Shown here in pieces: positions 1-4,841 of a stretch of 6,325 nucleotides of DNA. Source of the stretch: Candidatus Caccovivens faecavium (lineage in GTDB: Bacteria > Bacillota > Clostridia > Christensenellales > UBA1242); the NCBI GenBank assembly GCA_018715545.1, contig DVLK01000042.1:1-6325 (forward strand), given 5' to 3'. Position 1 is the first letter of the stretch, and every line of letters starts with the position of its first letter. Below the pieces are notes generated by a model, which did no database searches, was not told the origin of the DNA, and saw only the letters and a program-made list of their open reading frames with translations. The translations under genes were made by a program, and so were the position numbers.

Positions 1-21
1 TATTGAAAATAAAATAAAAAA

Positions 22-40
22 TAAAATTAAATTAATTTTA
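22..40. repeat. Perfect AT-only palindrome upstream of rsmA
   Basis: Nine-base arms (22-30 and 32-40) are perfectly complementary around a single central A. The palindrome lies just upstream of the rsmA ribosome binding site (AAGGA, 43-47). It contains no G or C, so it may be a by-product of the very AT-rich spacer, or the end of a signal belonging to an upstream gene outside the window. No function is claimed. Confidence 0.3.
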
Positions 41-53
41 ATAAGGATTAAAT

Positions 54-815
54 ATGTTTAATTTTAAAAAGAAATATGGTCAAAATTTTTTGACAGATAA
101 AAATCTTTTAAATGCTATCGTAAAGGATGCAGAAATTGACAAAGATGACTTTGTCATAGAAATAGGTGCGGGCGCGGGTGCATTAACAAGTGTGCTTTCA
201 AGTCACGCTAAAAAGGTGGTGGCGTTTGAAATAGACAATGACCTTAAAGAGATTTTAACCTCATTGAATTTAAAAAATGTCACCTTTCGTTTTGAGGACT
301 TCATGAAAGTCGATTTAAAGGAATTTGACGAACCTTTCAAGGTGGTTGCAAATCTCCCTTATTACATCACCACACCAATTATATTTAAACTTCTTGAAGA
401 GAGTGATAAACTACTTTCTCTCACCGTTATGGTTCAAAAAGAGGTGGCAGAGCGCATGGTGGCGGACGCGAACGGCGATTATGGCGTGCTTTCTGTTATG
501 CTTGCCTTTTATGGTGAAGCAAAGATTACAAGAATAGTCAAGCGAAATATGTTTTACCCTGAACCTAATGTCGATAGTGCGGTTGTCACAATAAAGATAG
601 AAAAAAAATATGCCGTTGATAAACAGGCATTTTATAAATTTGTTAAAACAGCTTTTTCCATGCGCCGTAAAACATTGTTCAATAATCTAGCCCTATCTTT
701 TTCAAAAGAAAAGTTAAAACAAATTTTTGATGAAGAGTTTTTAAGGCGTAGAGCAGAAAGTTTGACGATAGACGAATTTGTTGAGGCATATAAAAAACTG
801 AATTGTAAAGAATAA
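54..815 (+). CDS. rsmA: 16S rRNA (adenine1518-N6/adenine1519-N6)-dimethyltransferase RsmA (KsgA)
   Basis: RsmA uses S-adenosylmethionine to dimethylate two adjacent adenines in the terminal hairpin of 16S rRNA, a late checkpoint in 30S subunit assembly in the cytoplasm. The 253-aa product has the family's parts in order: the N-terminal KKYGQNFL signature (residues 6-13), SAM-binding motif I VIEIGAGAGALT (34-45), acidic E59 ending the next strand for ribose contact, an acidic D82 site, and the catalytic motif NLPYYITTP (100-108), a variant of the usual NLPY(N/Y)I(S/T)TP. Later come MVQKEVAERM, the FYPEPNVDSAVV segment and the C-terminal FSMRRKTLFNNL block. The length is normal for the family, slightly on the short side. 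The start is set by AAGGA at 43-47, six bases ahead of the ATG. Its promoter is not visible, so it may belong to an operon that begins upstream. No strong terminator follows the stop. Confidence 0.97.
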   Translation: MFNFKKKYGQNFLTDKNLLNAIVKDAEIDKDDFVIEIGAGAGALTSVLSSHAKKVVAFEIDNDLKEILTSLNLKNVTFRFEDFMKVDLKEFDEPFKVVANLPYYITTPIIFKLLEESDKLLSLTVMVQKEVAERMVADANGDYGVLSVMLAFYGEAKITRIVKRNMFYPEPNVDSAVVTIKIEKKYAVDKQAFYKFVKTAFSMRRKTLFNNLALSFSKEKLKQIFDEEFLRRRAESLTIDEFVEAYKKLNCKE

Positions 816-922
816 AAATAATTAGATGCAGTAAAACGGAGATGGATTTTAGTTAAAGAATTTGATTATAAAAAATAATTTAAATTAGATAGAAAAGTTA
901 TAAATGATGAGAATACGAAGTG

Positions 923-970
923 CTAAACTAAAAATCATATAGGCTATTTTTTATATATTCGACAGTTTAG
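923..970. terminator. Weak nested inverted repeat at the convergent ends of rsmA and the small minus-strand ORF
   Basis: CTAAACT (923-929) is fully complementary to AGTTTAG (964-970). Inside it, AAAAAT (930-935) can pair with ATTTTT (946-951), which runs into a six-T stretch (947-952). It sits about 110 bases after the rsmA stop and spans the stop codon of the minus-strand ORF, so it could serve as a weak bidirectional terminator. The stem is almost all A-T and the outer loop is long, so this is only a candidate. The remaining spacer, 816-922, shows nothing I can name. Confidence 0.25.
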
Positions 971-1102
971 AAGATTTGTAAGAGAACATGAGATTTGATT
1001 GATTAAATCTCGCAAATATCTTATTTCTTCGTCATCTCTTCCACATGCTAGCTCCATGGCGAGATATGTGGCAAGAAGTATCATGTTTTCCTTTTCTTCC
1101 AT
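944..1102 (-). CDS. Small hypothetical protein, 52 aa (46 aa from an internal start)
   Basis: A minus-strand reading frame runs from ATG (1102-1100) to TAG (946-944). It fills most of the otherwise empty gap between rsmA and rplI. The product starts MEEKENMILLATYLAMELA and continues with a charged GRDDEEIRYLRDL segment, then NQISCSLTNLLNCRIYKK. This gives two amphipathic, probably helical stretches joined by an acidic turn, with no signal peptide or known domain. The composition looks like a real protein, and it reminds me of short conserved Firmicutes proteins with a helix, an acidic turn and a second helix; that resemblance is from memory. The outer ATG has no ribosome binding site. The internal ATG at codon 7 (1084-1082) has AAAGGA four bases upstream, so translation may begin there. 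It lies 85 bases downstream of rplI on the same strand, beyond a likely terminator. A weak TTGACT/TACAAT pair with a 19-base spacer overlaps that terminator. Confidence 0.5.
   Translation of the reverse strand: MEEKENMILLATYLAMELACGRDDEEIRYLRDLINQISCSLTNLLNCRIYKK
990..1011. repeat. Perfect hairpin inside the small ORF
   Basis: GAGATTT (990-996) and AAATCTC (1005-1011) form a perfect seven-base-pair stem around the eight-base loop GATTGATT. No T-run follows on either strand, so it does not look like an intrinsic terminator. In the minus frame it encodes the RDLINQI part of the small ORF, so it may be only a coincidence of the codons used there. Confidence 0.35.
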
Positions 1103-1149
1103 ATTTTTTTATATTCGTTTTTCATAAATATTGATATACAAAAAAATGT

Positions 1150-1192
1150 AAAAAACTAGGCGCTATTGTAAAATGTGTCGATGACGCTTAGT
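1150..1192 (-). terminator. Probable intrinsic terminator of rplI
   Basis: Read on the minus strand, CTAAGCG (1191-1185) pairs with CGCCTAG (1162-1156), with one G-U wobble and an extra outer A-T pair. A run of six Ts follows (1155-1150), then a second T-rich stretch. The 5' arm includes the rplI stop codon (1190-1188). The 22-base loop is long for a terminator, which lowers confidence. Confidence 0.5.
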
Positions 1193-1637
1193 CAAGTAGT
1201 GGTAAAACATCGATAGAGAAGGTGGCGGTTATTTCTGGATACACTTTGGCTGTGACCTTATAAACACCAAGAGCCTTAATAGGTTCTTTAAGGTCAATTT
1301 TCTTTTTGTCTAAGTTAATATTGATTTGAGAGAGTGCTTCGGAAATTTCTTTGCTTGTCACAGAGCCAAACATCTTCCCATTTGCTCCACATTTGATTTT
1401 AAGAGTGACAACCTTACCCTCAATCTCTTTTGCAAGTGCTTTTGCGTTTTTTATCTCCTCTTGTTTATGAAATTTTTGAGCGATTTTTTGCCCTTGATTT
1501 TCATTTAATGCTGTGCTATCGGCGCGCTTTGCTAGATTATTTTTGAATAGATAGTTGCTGGCATATCCGTCTGCAACCTCTTTAATATCACCTTTTTTCC
1601 CTGTTCCTCTGACATCTTTAAGTAATACGACTTTCAT
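1188..1637 (-). CDS. rplI: 50S ribosomal protein L9 (bL9)
   Basis: bL9 binds 23S rRNA near the base of the L1 stalk and reaches across the ribosome surface; it helps maintain reading-frame fidelity. The 149-aa product has the full bL9 layout. An N-terminal domain carries MKVVLLKDVRGTGKKGDIKEVADGY, with the conserved glycine and lysine pattern and then ASNYLFKNNLA (about residues 1-36). A long lysine- and glutamate-rich helix follows (about 41-74), and then a C-terminal RNA-binding domain with GKMFGSVTSKEI. The length is typical. The start is supported by AAAAGGAG (1650-1643), five bases from the ATG. The gene stands alone, with its own candidate promoter and terminator. In many Bacillota rplI instead neighbours rpsF-ssb-rpsR or dnaB, and none of these is seen here. 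Confidence 0.97.
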   Translation of the reverse strand: MKVVLLKDVRGTGKKGDIKEVADGYASNYLFKNNLAKRADSTALNENQGQKIAQKFHKQEEIKNAKALAKEIEGKVVTLKIKCGANGKMFGSVTSKEISEALSQININLDKKKIDLKEPIKALGVYKVTAKVYPEITATFSIDVLPLLD

Positions 1638-1660
1638 TTTAACTCCTTTTTCTATAACAT

Positions 1661-1688
1661 TTTAAAGCATTTTTGTTTTGTTTGTCAA
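1661..1688 (-). promoter_or_regulatory. Candidate SigA-type promoter for rplI
   Basis: On the minus strand a perfect TTGACA (1688-1683) is followed, after 16 bases, by TTTAAA (1666-1661). That hexamer is preceded by TG one base upstream, giving an extended -10. An alternative reading is TTAAAA with a 17-base spacer. The predicted transcript start near 1654 gives a leader of only about 17 bases before the ATG. Confidence 0.5.
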
Positions 1689-1701
1689 GAAATGGTAATA
1701 A
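1673..1701 (+). promoter_or_regulatory. Candidate promoter for the DUF1540-like gene
   Basis: A weak -35 (TTGTTT, 1673-1678) lies 17 bases before TAATAA (1696-1701). The latter is preceded by TG at 1693-1694, an extended -10 arrangement. Transcription would start near 1708, immediately ahead of the GGAGG ribosome binding site. The element overlaps the divergent rplI promoter. The -35 matches consensus poorly, so this remains tentative. Confidence 0.35.
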
Positions 1702-1717
1702 TTTTAGTGGAGGAAGT

Positions 1718-2023
1718 ATGGATATTCGTTGTAGAAAGACAAGTTGTGTATATAATGACCGCTACACTTGCAAGGCAAAGGCGATTGATATCACAAGAGC
1801 ATGTATTTGTAAAAAGTTTGAAAAAGGGGAAGAGGAAATTGATAAGACTAAAAATATGTTTTCAAGAACGCCAAGTTACGCTCCGCAAAGAAATAGCAAA
1901 ACTATCAAGATAGAGTGTAACGCGCATTGTTTGTTTAATAAAAATGGTGCATGCCAAGCAAATGGAATAACCTTAAATGATTTAAAAAATAGGCCATATT
2001 GCATAACCTTTTTGAGAAAATAG
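1718..2023 (+). CDS. DUF1540-like cysteine-rich protein with two repeats
   Basis: The 101-aa product contains two copies of a short cysteine motif. Repeat 1 (about residues 3-34) has C5, C10, C18 and C31 with the pattern C-x4-C-x-YN, then C-KA-x-AIDI, ending CKKF. Repeat 2 (about 63-98) has C67, C71, C79 and C95, ending CITF. Both match the DUF1540 layout as I know it (C..C..N...C.A..I.V......C..F), which is probably metal-binding but has no established function. A polar linker of about 28 residues joins them, and there is no signal peptide or membrane segment. An extra C29 in repeat 1 gives a CIC pair. GGAGG (1709-1713), four bases before the ATG at 1718, fixes the start; an upstream TTG in the same frame lacks a comparable site. 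The gene diverges from rplI. The next gene's promoter begins four bases after its stop. Confidence 0.85.
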   Translation: MDIRCRKTSCVYNDRYTCKAKAIDITRACICKKFEKGEEEIDKTKNMFSRTPSYAPQRNSKTIKIECNAHCLFNKNGACQANGITLNDLKNRPYCITFLRK

Positions 2024-2026
2024 ATA

Positions 2027-2055
2027 TTGACAAGGCATAAACTTCGTGATATACT
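2027..2055 (+). promoter_or_regulatory. Near-consensus SigA promoter for the 242-aa gene
   Basis: TTGACA (2027-2032) and TATACT (2050-2055) are separated by exactly 17 bases, five matches of six in the -10 and a perfect -35. Predicted initiation near 2062 leaves only about 14 bases before the ATG at 2076. The -10 overlaps an upstream GTG in the same frame (2046), which rules that codon out as a start on this transcript. Confidence 0.75.
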
Positions 2056-2075
2056 CTCTTGTAAGAAGGGGAGTT

Positions 2076-2804
2076 ATGGAAAATAAAAAGGTACAAAAGA
2101 CAAGAAAAACTAGTGAAGAAGAATTAGAGTTAATGGCAATTAATGAATTAAAAGGCTATATTCCAGAATTAAAAGAGGAGATGAATTACGCTTCAACAGA
2201 AATGGAAGATATATTCAATGAATTTTGTTCATATTTAAGTTATACACAAGAAATTAAAAGTGACAGATTTAGGAGAATGGAGGGAGCATACAAGGATGTC
2301 CTTCGTAGAATAGCACGATTTGGTGAAAAATTGACTAATTCTTCGCAAATTAAAGATAAAGATTTATATAGCGAGGTTTTTAACGGCATTCTTGACATAC
2401 ATTCAAAATTAGAAAGTCTATTGTTTTTGCATCTCAGTAAAGCAAAGATTTATGCACCATTATGTGAAGATATTAAGACTATTTTAGGAAGCAATGAGTA
2501 TATGATAGAGCAAGTGTTCGGCGTAGGTTTTTTCTTTTGCACGAACAGGCATAAAATTTACAATTATCAAAGATGTTATGTGGACTGTAAGGCAGTTGAA
2601 AATTATGAGGGTGATGAAAACGGAGTGCCTCTTCCTGACGGTTATTCTTCAAGCTGTGTACATAAGGGAGTTTGGCTGTATAACGAAAGGAAAGAGAAAT
2701 ATGACGTATTAGGCAAGGAAATCGTGAAGATAGATAGAGATGAAAATTTTAATGATGTCTTACTTGAAAGCGATGACGAAGAAGAAAGAGATCTGAATAA
2801 TTAA
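2076..2804 (+). CDS. Hypothetical protein, 242 aa, function unknown
   Basis: I do not recognise this protein. It is soluble-looking, with no signal peptide or clear membrane helix. The N-terminal 125 residues are rich in Glu, Lys and Leu and probably helical: the stretches at about 14-50 (SEEELELMAINELKGYIPEL onward) and 60-86 could form a coiled coil or helical bundle. Residues 145-200 differ, with aromatic and cysteine-rich sequence: C155, H159, C167, C171, C194 and H196 are spaced so that they could bind a metal, though this is only inferred. The tail is strongly acidic (ESDDEEERD, 231-239). The start at 2076 follows AAGGGG (2066-2071) by four bases and lies just downstream of a near-consensus promoter, suggesting an independently expressed gene. 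Base composition matches its neighbours, so there is no sign of recent transfer. No clear terminator follows before the T-box promoter. Confidence 0.85.
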   Translation: MENKKVQKTRKTSEEELELMAINELKGYIPELKEEMNYASTEMEDIFNEFCSYLSYTQEIKSDRFRRMEGAYKDVLRRIARFGEKLTNSSQIKDKDLYSEVFNGILDIHSKLESLLFLHLSKAKIYAPLCEDIKTILGSNEYMIEQVFGVGFFFCTNRHKIYNYQRCYVDCKAVENYEGDENGVPLPDGYSSSCVHKGVWLYNERKEKYDVLGKEIVKIDRDENFNDVLLESDDEEERDLNN

Positions 2805-2847
2805 CATAATAAATTTTCCCGTATGCAATGTAAATTGAGGTATTTTC

Positions 2848-2876
2848 TTGACAAATAAATATAAAGATGATAAAAT
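2848..2876 (+). promoter_or_regulatory. SigA promoter of the T-box-aspS-asnS operon
   Basis: A perfect TTGACA (2848-2853) lies 17 bases upstream of TAAAAT (2871-2876). Initiation is predicted near 2883, immediately ahead of the first arm of T-box stem I. Its position relative to the leader strongly supports the assignment. Confidence 0.8.
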
Positions 2877-2882
2877 TTTGAT

Positions 2883-3085
2883 ATCAAACGATGAAGAAAG
2901 AGAGTAGTTTCATTTGTGACTTACAGAGAGGCAATGGTTGGTGGAAATTGTCCGTAAAATGAATTGAAAGACACTTTTGGAGTTTGGCTAGCTTAATAAA
3001 AGTGGTCATATTTGACAAATTAGGTGGCACCGCGGGTATTTTTATTCGTCCTAATGCAAGTTTTATTTTGCATTAGGATTTTTTT
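2883..3085 (+). ncRNA. T-box leader riboswitch, tRNA-Asp specific (specifier GAC)
   Basis: This leader senses the charging state of a tRNA and attenuates transcription. Stem I is closed by CAAAC (2885-2889) with GTTTG (2982-2986). Above it come the K-turn bases GATGA and GGAG, the loop-E strand AGTA (2903-2906) opposite GAA (2966-2968), and then the specifier GAC (2970-2972) followed by A. Upper helices pair 2909-2914 with 2958-2963, 2921-2924 with 2954-2957, and 2930-2935 with 2947-2952, capped by AGAGAG and GGTTGGTGGAAA, the conserved distal elements. The T-box sequence AGGTGGCACCGCG is at 3022-3034. UGGC (3025-3028) would pair with a tRNA end GCCA, so the discriminator base should be G, as in tRNA-Asp. 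The antiterminator pairs ATTAGG (3019-3024) with CCTAAT (3050-3055), competing with the terminator. Uncharged tRNA-Asp should allow read-through into aspS-asnS. Confidence 0.94.
3049..3085 (+). terminator. T-box attenuator (intrinsic terminator)
   Basis: CCTAATGCAA (3050-3059) pairs perfectly with TTGCATTAGG (3068-3077), with one more T-A pair at the base and an eight-base loop. Seven Ts follow (3079-3085). The 5' arm is shared with the antiterminator, so the two structures exclude each other. The T-run ends only two bases before the aspS ribosome binding site. Confidence 0.93.
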
Positions 3086-3087
3086 AT

Positions 3088-3092
3088 GGAGG
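3088..3092 (+). promoter_or_regulatory. Ribosome binding site of aspS, deciding the start
   Basis: GGAGG sits five bases ahead of the ATG at 3098. An in-frame ATG at 3086 overlaps this site, has only the terminator T-run upstream, and is therefore unlikely to be used. The chosen start removes four residues from the longest frame. Confidence 0.85.
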
Positions 3093-3097
3093 AAGTT

Positions 3098-4831
3098 ATG
3101 ATTTTTGAAAACAAATATAGAACTGTTGATTTAGGAAGTTTAAGAATTGATGATGTTGGCAGAACTGTACGCTTATCTGGCTTTGTTGACACTATAAGAA
3201 AACTAGGGGGGATTACCTTTGTTATTTTAAGAGATTTTTATGGTAAAACGCAGATTATTTTGCCAGAAACTATGAATATTTCGCTTAATAAAGAGGATGT
3301 TATAAGCGTGGAGGGTAAGGTTACAGAGCGTTCCAGCAAAAATCCTAATATGCCAACGGGCGATATTGAAGTGGTGGTGGAAAAACTAGAAATTTTAGGG
3401 AAATGTGAAAAGACACTGCCATTTGAAATTAAAACAAGCCAGTCTGTCAATGAGGATTTGAGGCTTAAATATCGCTATCTTGACCTTCGAGCTGATTACA
3501 ATAAGGAGATGCTTAAACTTAGAAGTGACCTTATGTTATATGTCAGAAATTTCATGCATGACTTGGGCTTTTTAGAGGTACAAACGCCAATTCTCACCGC
3601 TTCAAGTCCAGAAGGGGCAAGAGATTTCTTAGTACCTTCAAGATTAAATAAAGGCAAATTCTATGCTCTGCCACAAGCGCCTCAGCAGTTTAAGCAGTTA
3701 CTTATGACAAGCGGAGTTGATAAGTACTTCCAAATTGCTCCATGTTTCAGAGATGAGGACGCCAGAGCTGACCGTTCACCGACAGAATTTTATCAAATAG
3801 ATATGGAGATGGCTTTTGCTACACAAGAAGAAGTCTTTAAAGTTATTGAACAACTTTATGCAGGCATCTTTGAAAAATTTGCGGGCAAGCGTCCAAAGAC
3901 ACCTTTTGCAAGACTGACCTATGAACAGGCATTGGAAGATTATTGCTCAGACAAGCCAGACCTAAGAAATCCACTTAAAGTTTATGATGTGAGTGATATT
4001 TTTGCTGACACCACATTCAATGCCTTTAAAGGGAATACAGTCAAAGCAGTAAAGGTCAATTGTGGCGAATATGGCAGAAAATTCTACGACGCTTTGACGG
4101 AGTTTATGAAAGGTAGGGAAGCGAAAGGCTTGGCGTATGTCAAAGTGACAGATGATAATGTGTTTGAAACGGGTATATCTAAATTTATCACGGAAGCGGA
4201 AAAGAAAGCGCTTTACGAAAAACTTGCGTTTGAAAAAGGCGACACCATTTTCTTTGTGGCAGACGAGAAAGCAAAAGCAATTAAGTTTGCTGATATTTTA
4301 AGGCAGGAGCTTGGAAAACGACTAAATCTTATAGATGAAAACGAATATAACTTTGTTTGGATTGTTGATTTTCCATTCTATGAACTTGATGATGAAGGCA
4401 AAATTGAATTTTCGCACAATCCTTTTAGTTTGCCTCAGCCTGACATTGAAGAGGTTAAGAAAAATCCACTTAGCGCAAAGGCATATCAATACGATTTGGT
4501 TATAAACGGCTATGAAAGCTTGTCGGGTGCTGTTAGAAATCATAGACCCGACTATATGGTGGAACTATTTAAAATTGCTGGCTATGATAAGAGTGTGGTG
4601 GAAAACAAATTCCCAGCTCTATACAACGCATTTTCCTACGGTGCTCCACCTCACTGCGGAGCAGGTGCTGGCTTTGATAGGCTGATGATGCTTTTGACGC
4701 ACAATGAATACATCCGTGATGTTATAGCGTTCCCAATGAATAAAAATGGATGCGACCCTCTCACCAACGCGCCTAATGTTGTTGATGAAAAACTATTAAG
4801 AGATGTTCATATCAAACTTATTGATGATTAA
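3098..4831 (+). CDS. aspS: Aspartyl-tRNA synthetase (AspRS)
   Basis: AspRS activates aspartate with ATP and attaches it to tRNA-Asp in the cytoplasm; it is a class IIb enzyme. The 577-aa product has the bacterial layout. An N-terminal OB-fold reads the anticodon (about 1-105). The YRYLDLR segment (125-131) leads into the catalytic core with motif 1 (FLEVQTPILTASSPEGARDF, 158-177), ALPQAPQQFKQLL (190-202) for amino-acid binding, and motif 2 FRDEDARADRSPTEFYQID (217-235). The bacterial GAD insertion follows, then FSHNPFSLPQ (438-447) and motif 3 GAGAGFDR (521-528). The DARADRSP(G/T)EFYQ and SHNPFS forms recall the AspRS subgroup I associate with alphaproteobacteria rather than the common Bacillota form. 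L36 aligns with the position where discriminating AspRSs carry Leu and many non-discriminating ones His, consistent with asnS being present. Expression depends on the T-box upstream; asnS follows after 10 bases. Confidence 0.97.
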   Translation: MIFENKYRTVDLGSLRIDDVGRTVRLSGFVDTIRKLGGITFVILRDFYGKTQIILPETMNISLNKEDVISVEGKVTERSSKNPNMPTGDIEVVVEKLEILGKCEKTLPFEIKTSQSVNEDLRLKYRYLDLRADYNKEMLKLRSDLMLYVRNFMHDLGFLEVQTPILTASSPEGARDFLVPSRLNKGKFYALPQAPQQFKQLLMTSGVDKYFQIAPCFRDEDARADRSPTEFYQIDMEMAFATQEEVFKVIEQLYAGIFEKFAGKRPKTPFARLTYEQALEDYCSDKPDLRNPLKVYDVSDIFADTTFNAFKGNTVKAVKVNCGEYGRKFYDALTEFMKGREAKGLAYVKVTDDNVFETGISKFITEAEKKALYEKLAFEKGDTIFFVADEKAKAIKFADILRQELGKRLNLIDENEYNFVWIVDFPFYELDDEGKIEFSHNPFSLPQPDIEEVKKNPLSAKAYQYDLVINGYESLSGAVRNHRPDYMVELFKIAGYDKSVVENKFPALYNAFSYGAPPHCGAGAGFDRLMMLLTHNEYIRDVIAFPMNKNGCDPLTNAPNVVDEKLLRDVHIKLIDD

Positions 4832-4841
4832 AGGAGAAATT

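Noticed and set aside
325..537. Alternative plus-strand frame of about 70 codons inside rsmA.
   Set aside because: It lies wholly inside a confidently identified gene in another frame and has no recognisable protein features.
1326..1508. Plus-strand frame antisense to rplI, rich in Cys and Phe.
   Set aside because: It is the mirror of the lysine-rich rplI coding strand, which makes such Phe/Leu/Cys-rich shadows; no ribosome binding site was seen.
1673..1717. In-frame TTG at 1673 giving a 15-residue longer DUF1540-like protein.
   Set aside because: It has no ribosome binding site and overlaps the candidate promoter, while GGAGG lies correctly spaced before the ATG at 1718.
2046..2075. In-frame GTG at 2046 giving a longer 242-aa gene product.
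   Set aside because: It lies upstream of the predicted transcript start and overlaps the -10 box; the ATG at 2076 has its own ribosome binding site.
2970..2974. GACAC in the specifier loop contains both GAC (Asp) and an overlapping CAC (His), suggesting a two-codon T-box.
   Set aside because: CAC is shifted two bases and would fall in the lower helix (C2974 pairs there). Bacterial tRNA-His has C73, which does not match the C at 3028 of UGGC. The operon contains no hisS. GAC alone explains the data.
3086..3097. In-frame ATG at 3086 as the aspS start.
   Set aside because: It directly follows the terminator T-run with no ribosome binding site, and its own codons form the GGAGG used by the ATG at 3098.
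4322..4543. Minus-strand frame of about 73 codons inside aspS.
   Set aside because: It is a shadow of a conserved gene, with no support for independent translation.
4803..4841. In-frame ATG at 4803 as the asnS start, overlapping aspS.
   Set aside because: No ribosome binding site precedes it, and family alignment begins at MKRIELRDL, preceded by AAGGAG.
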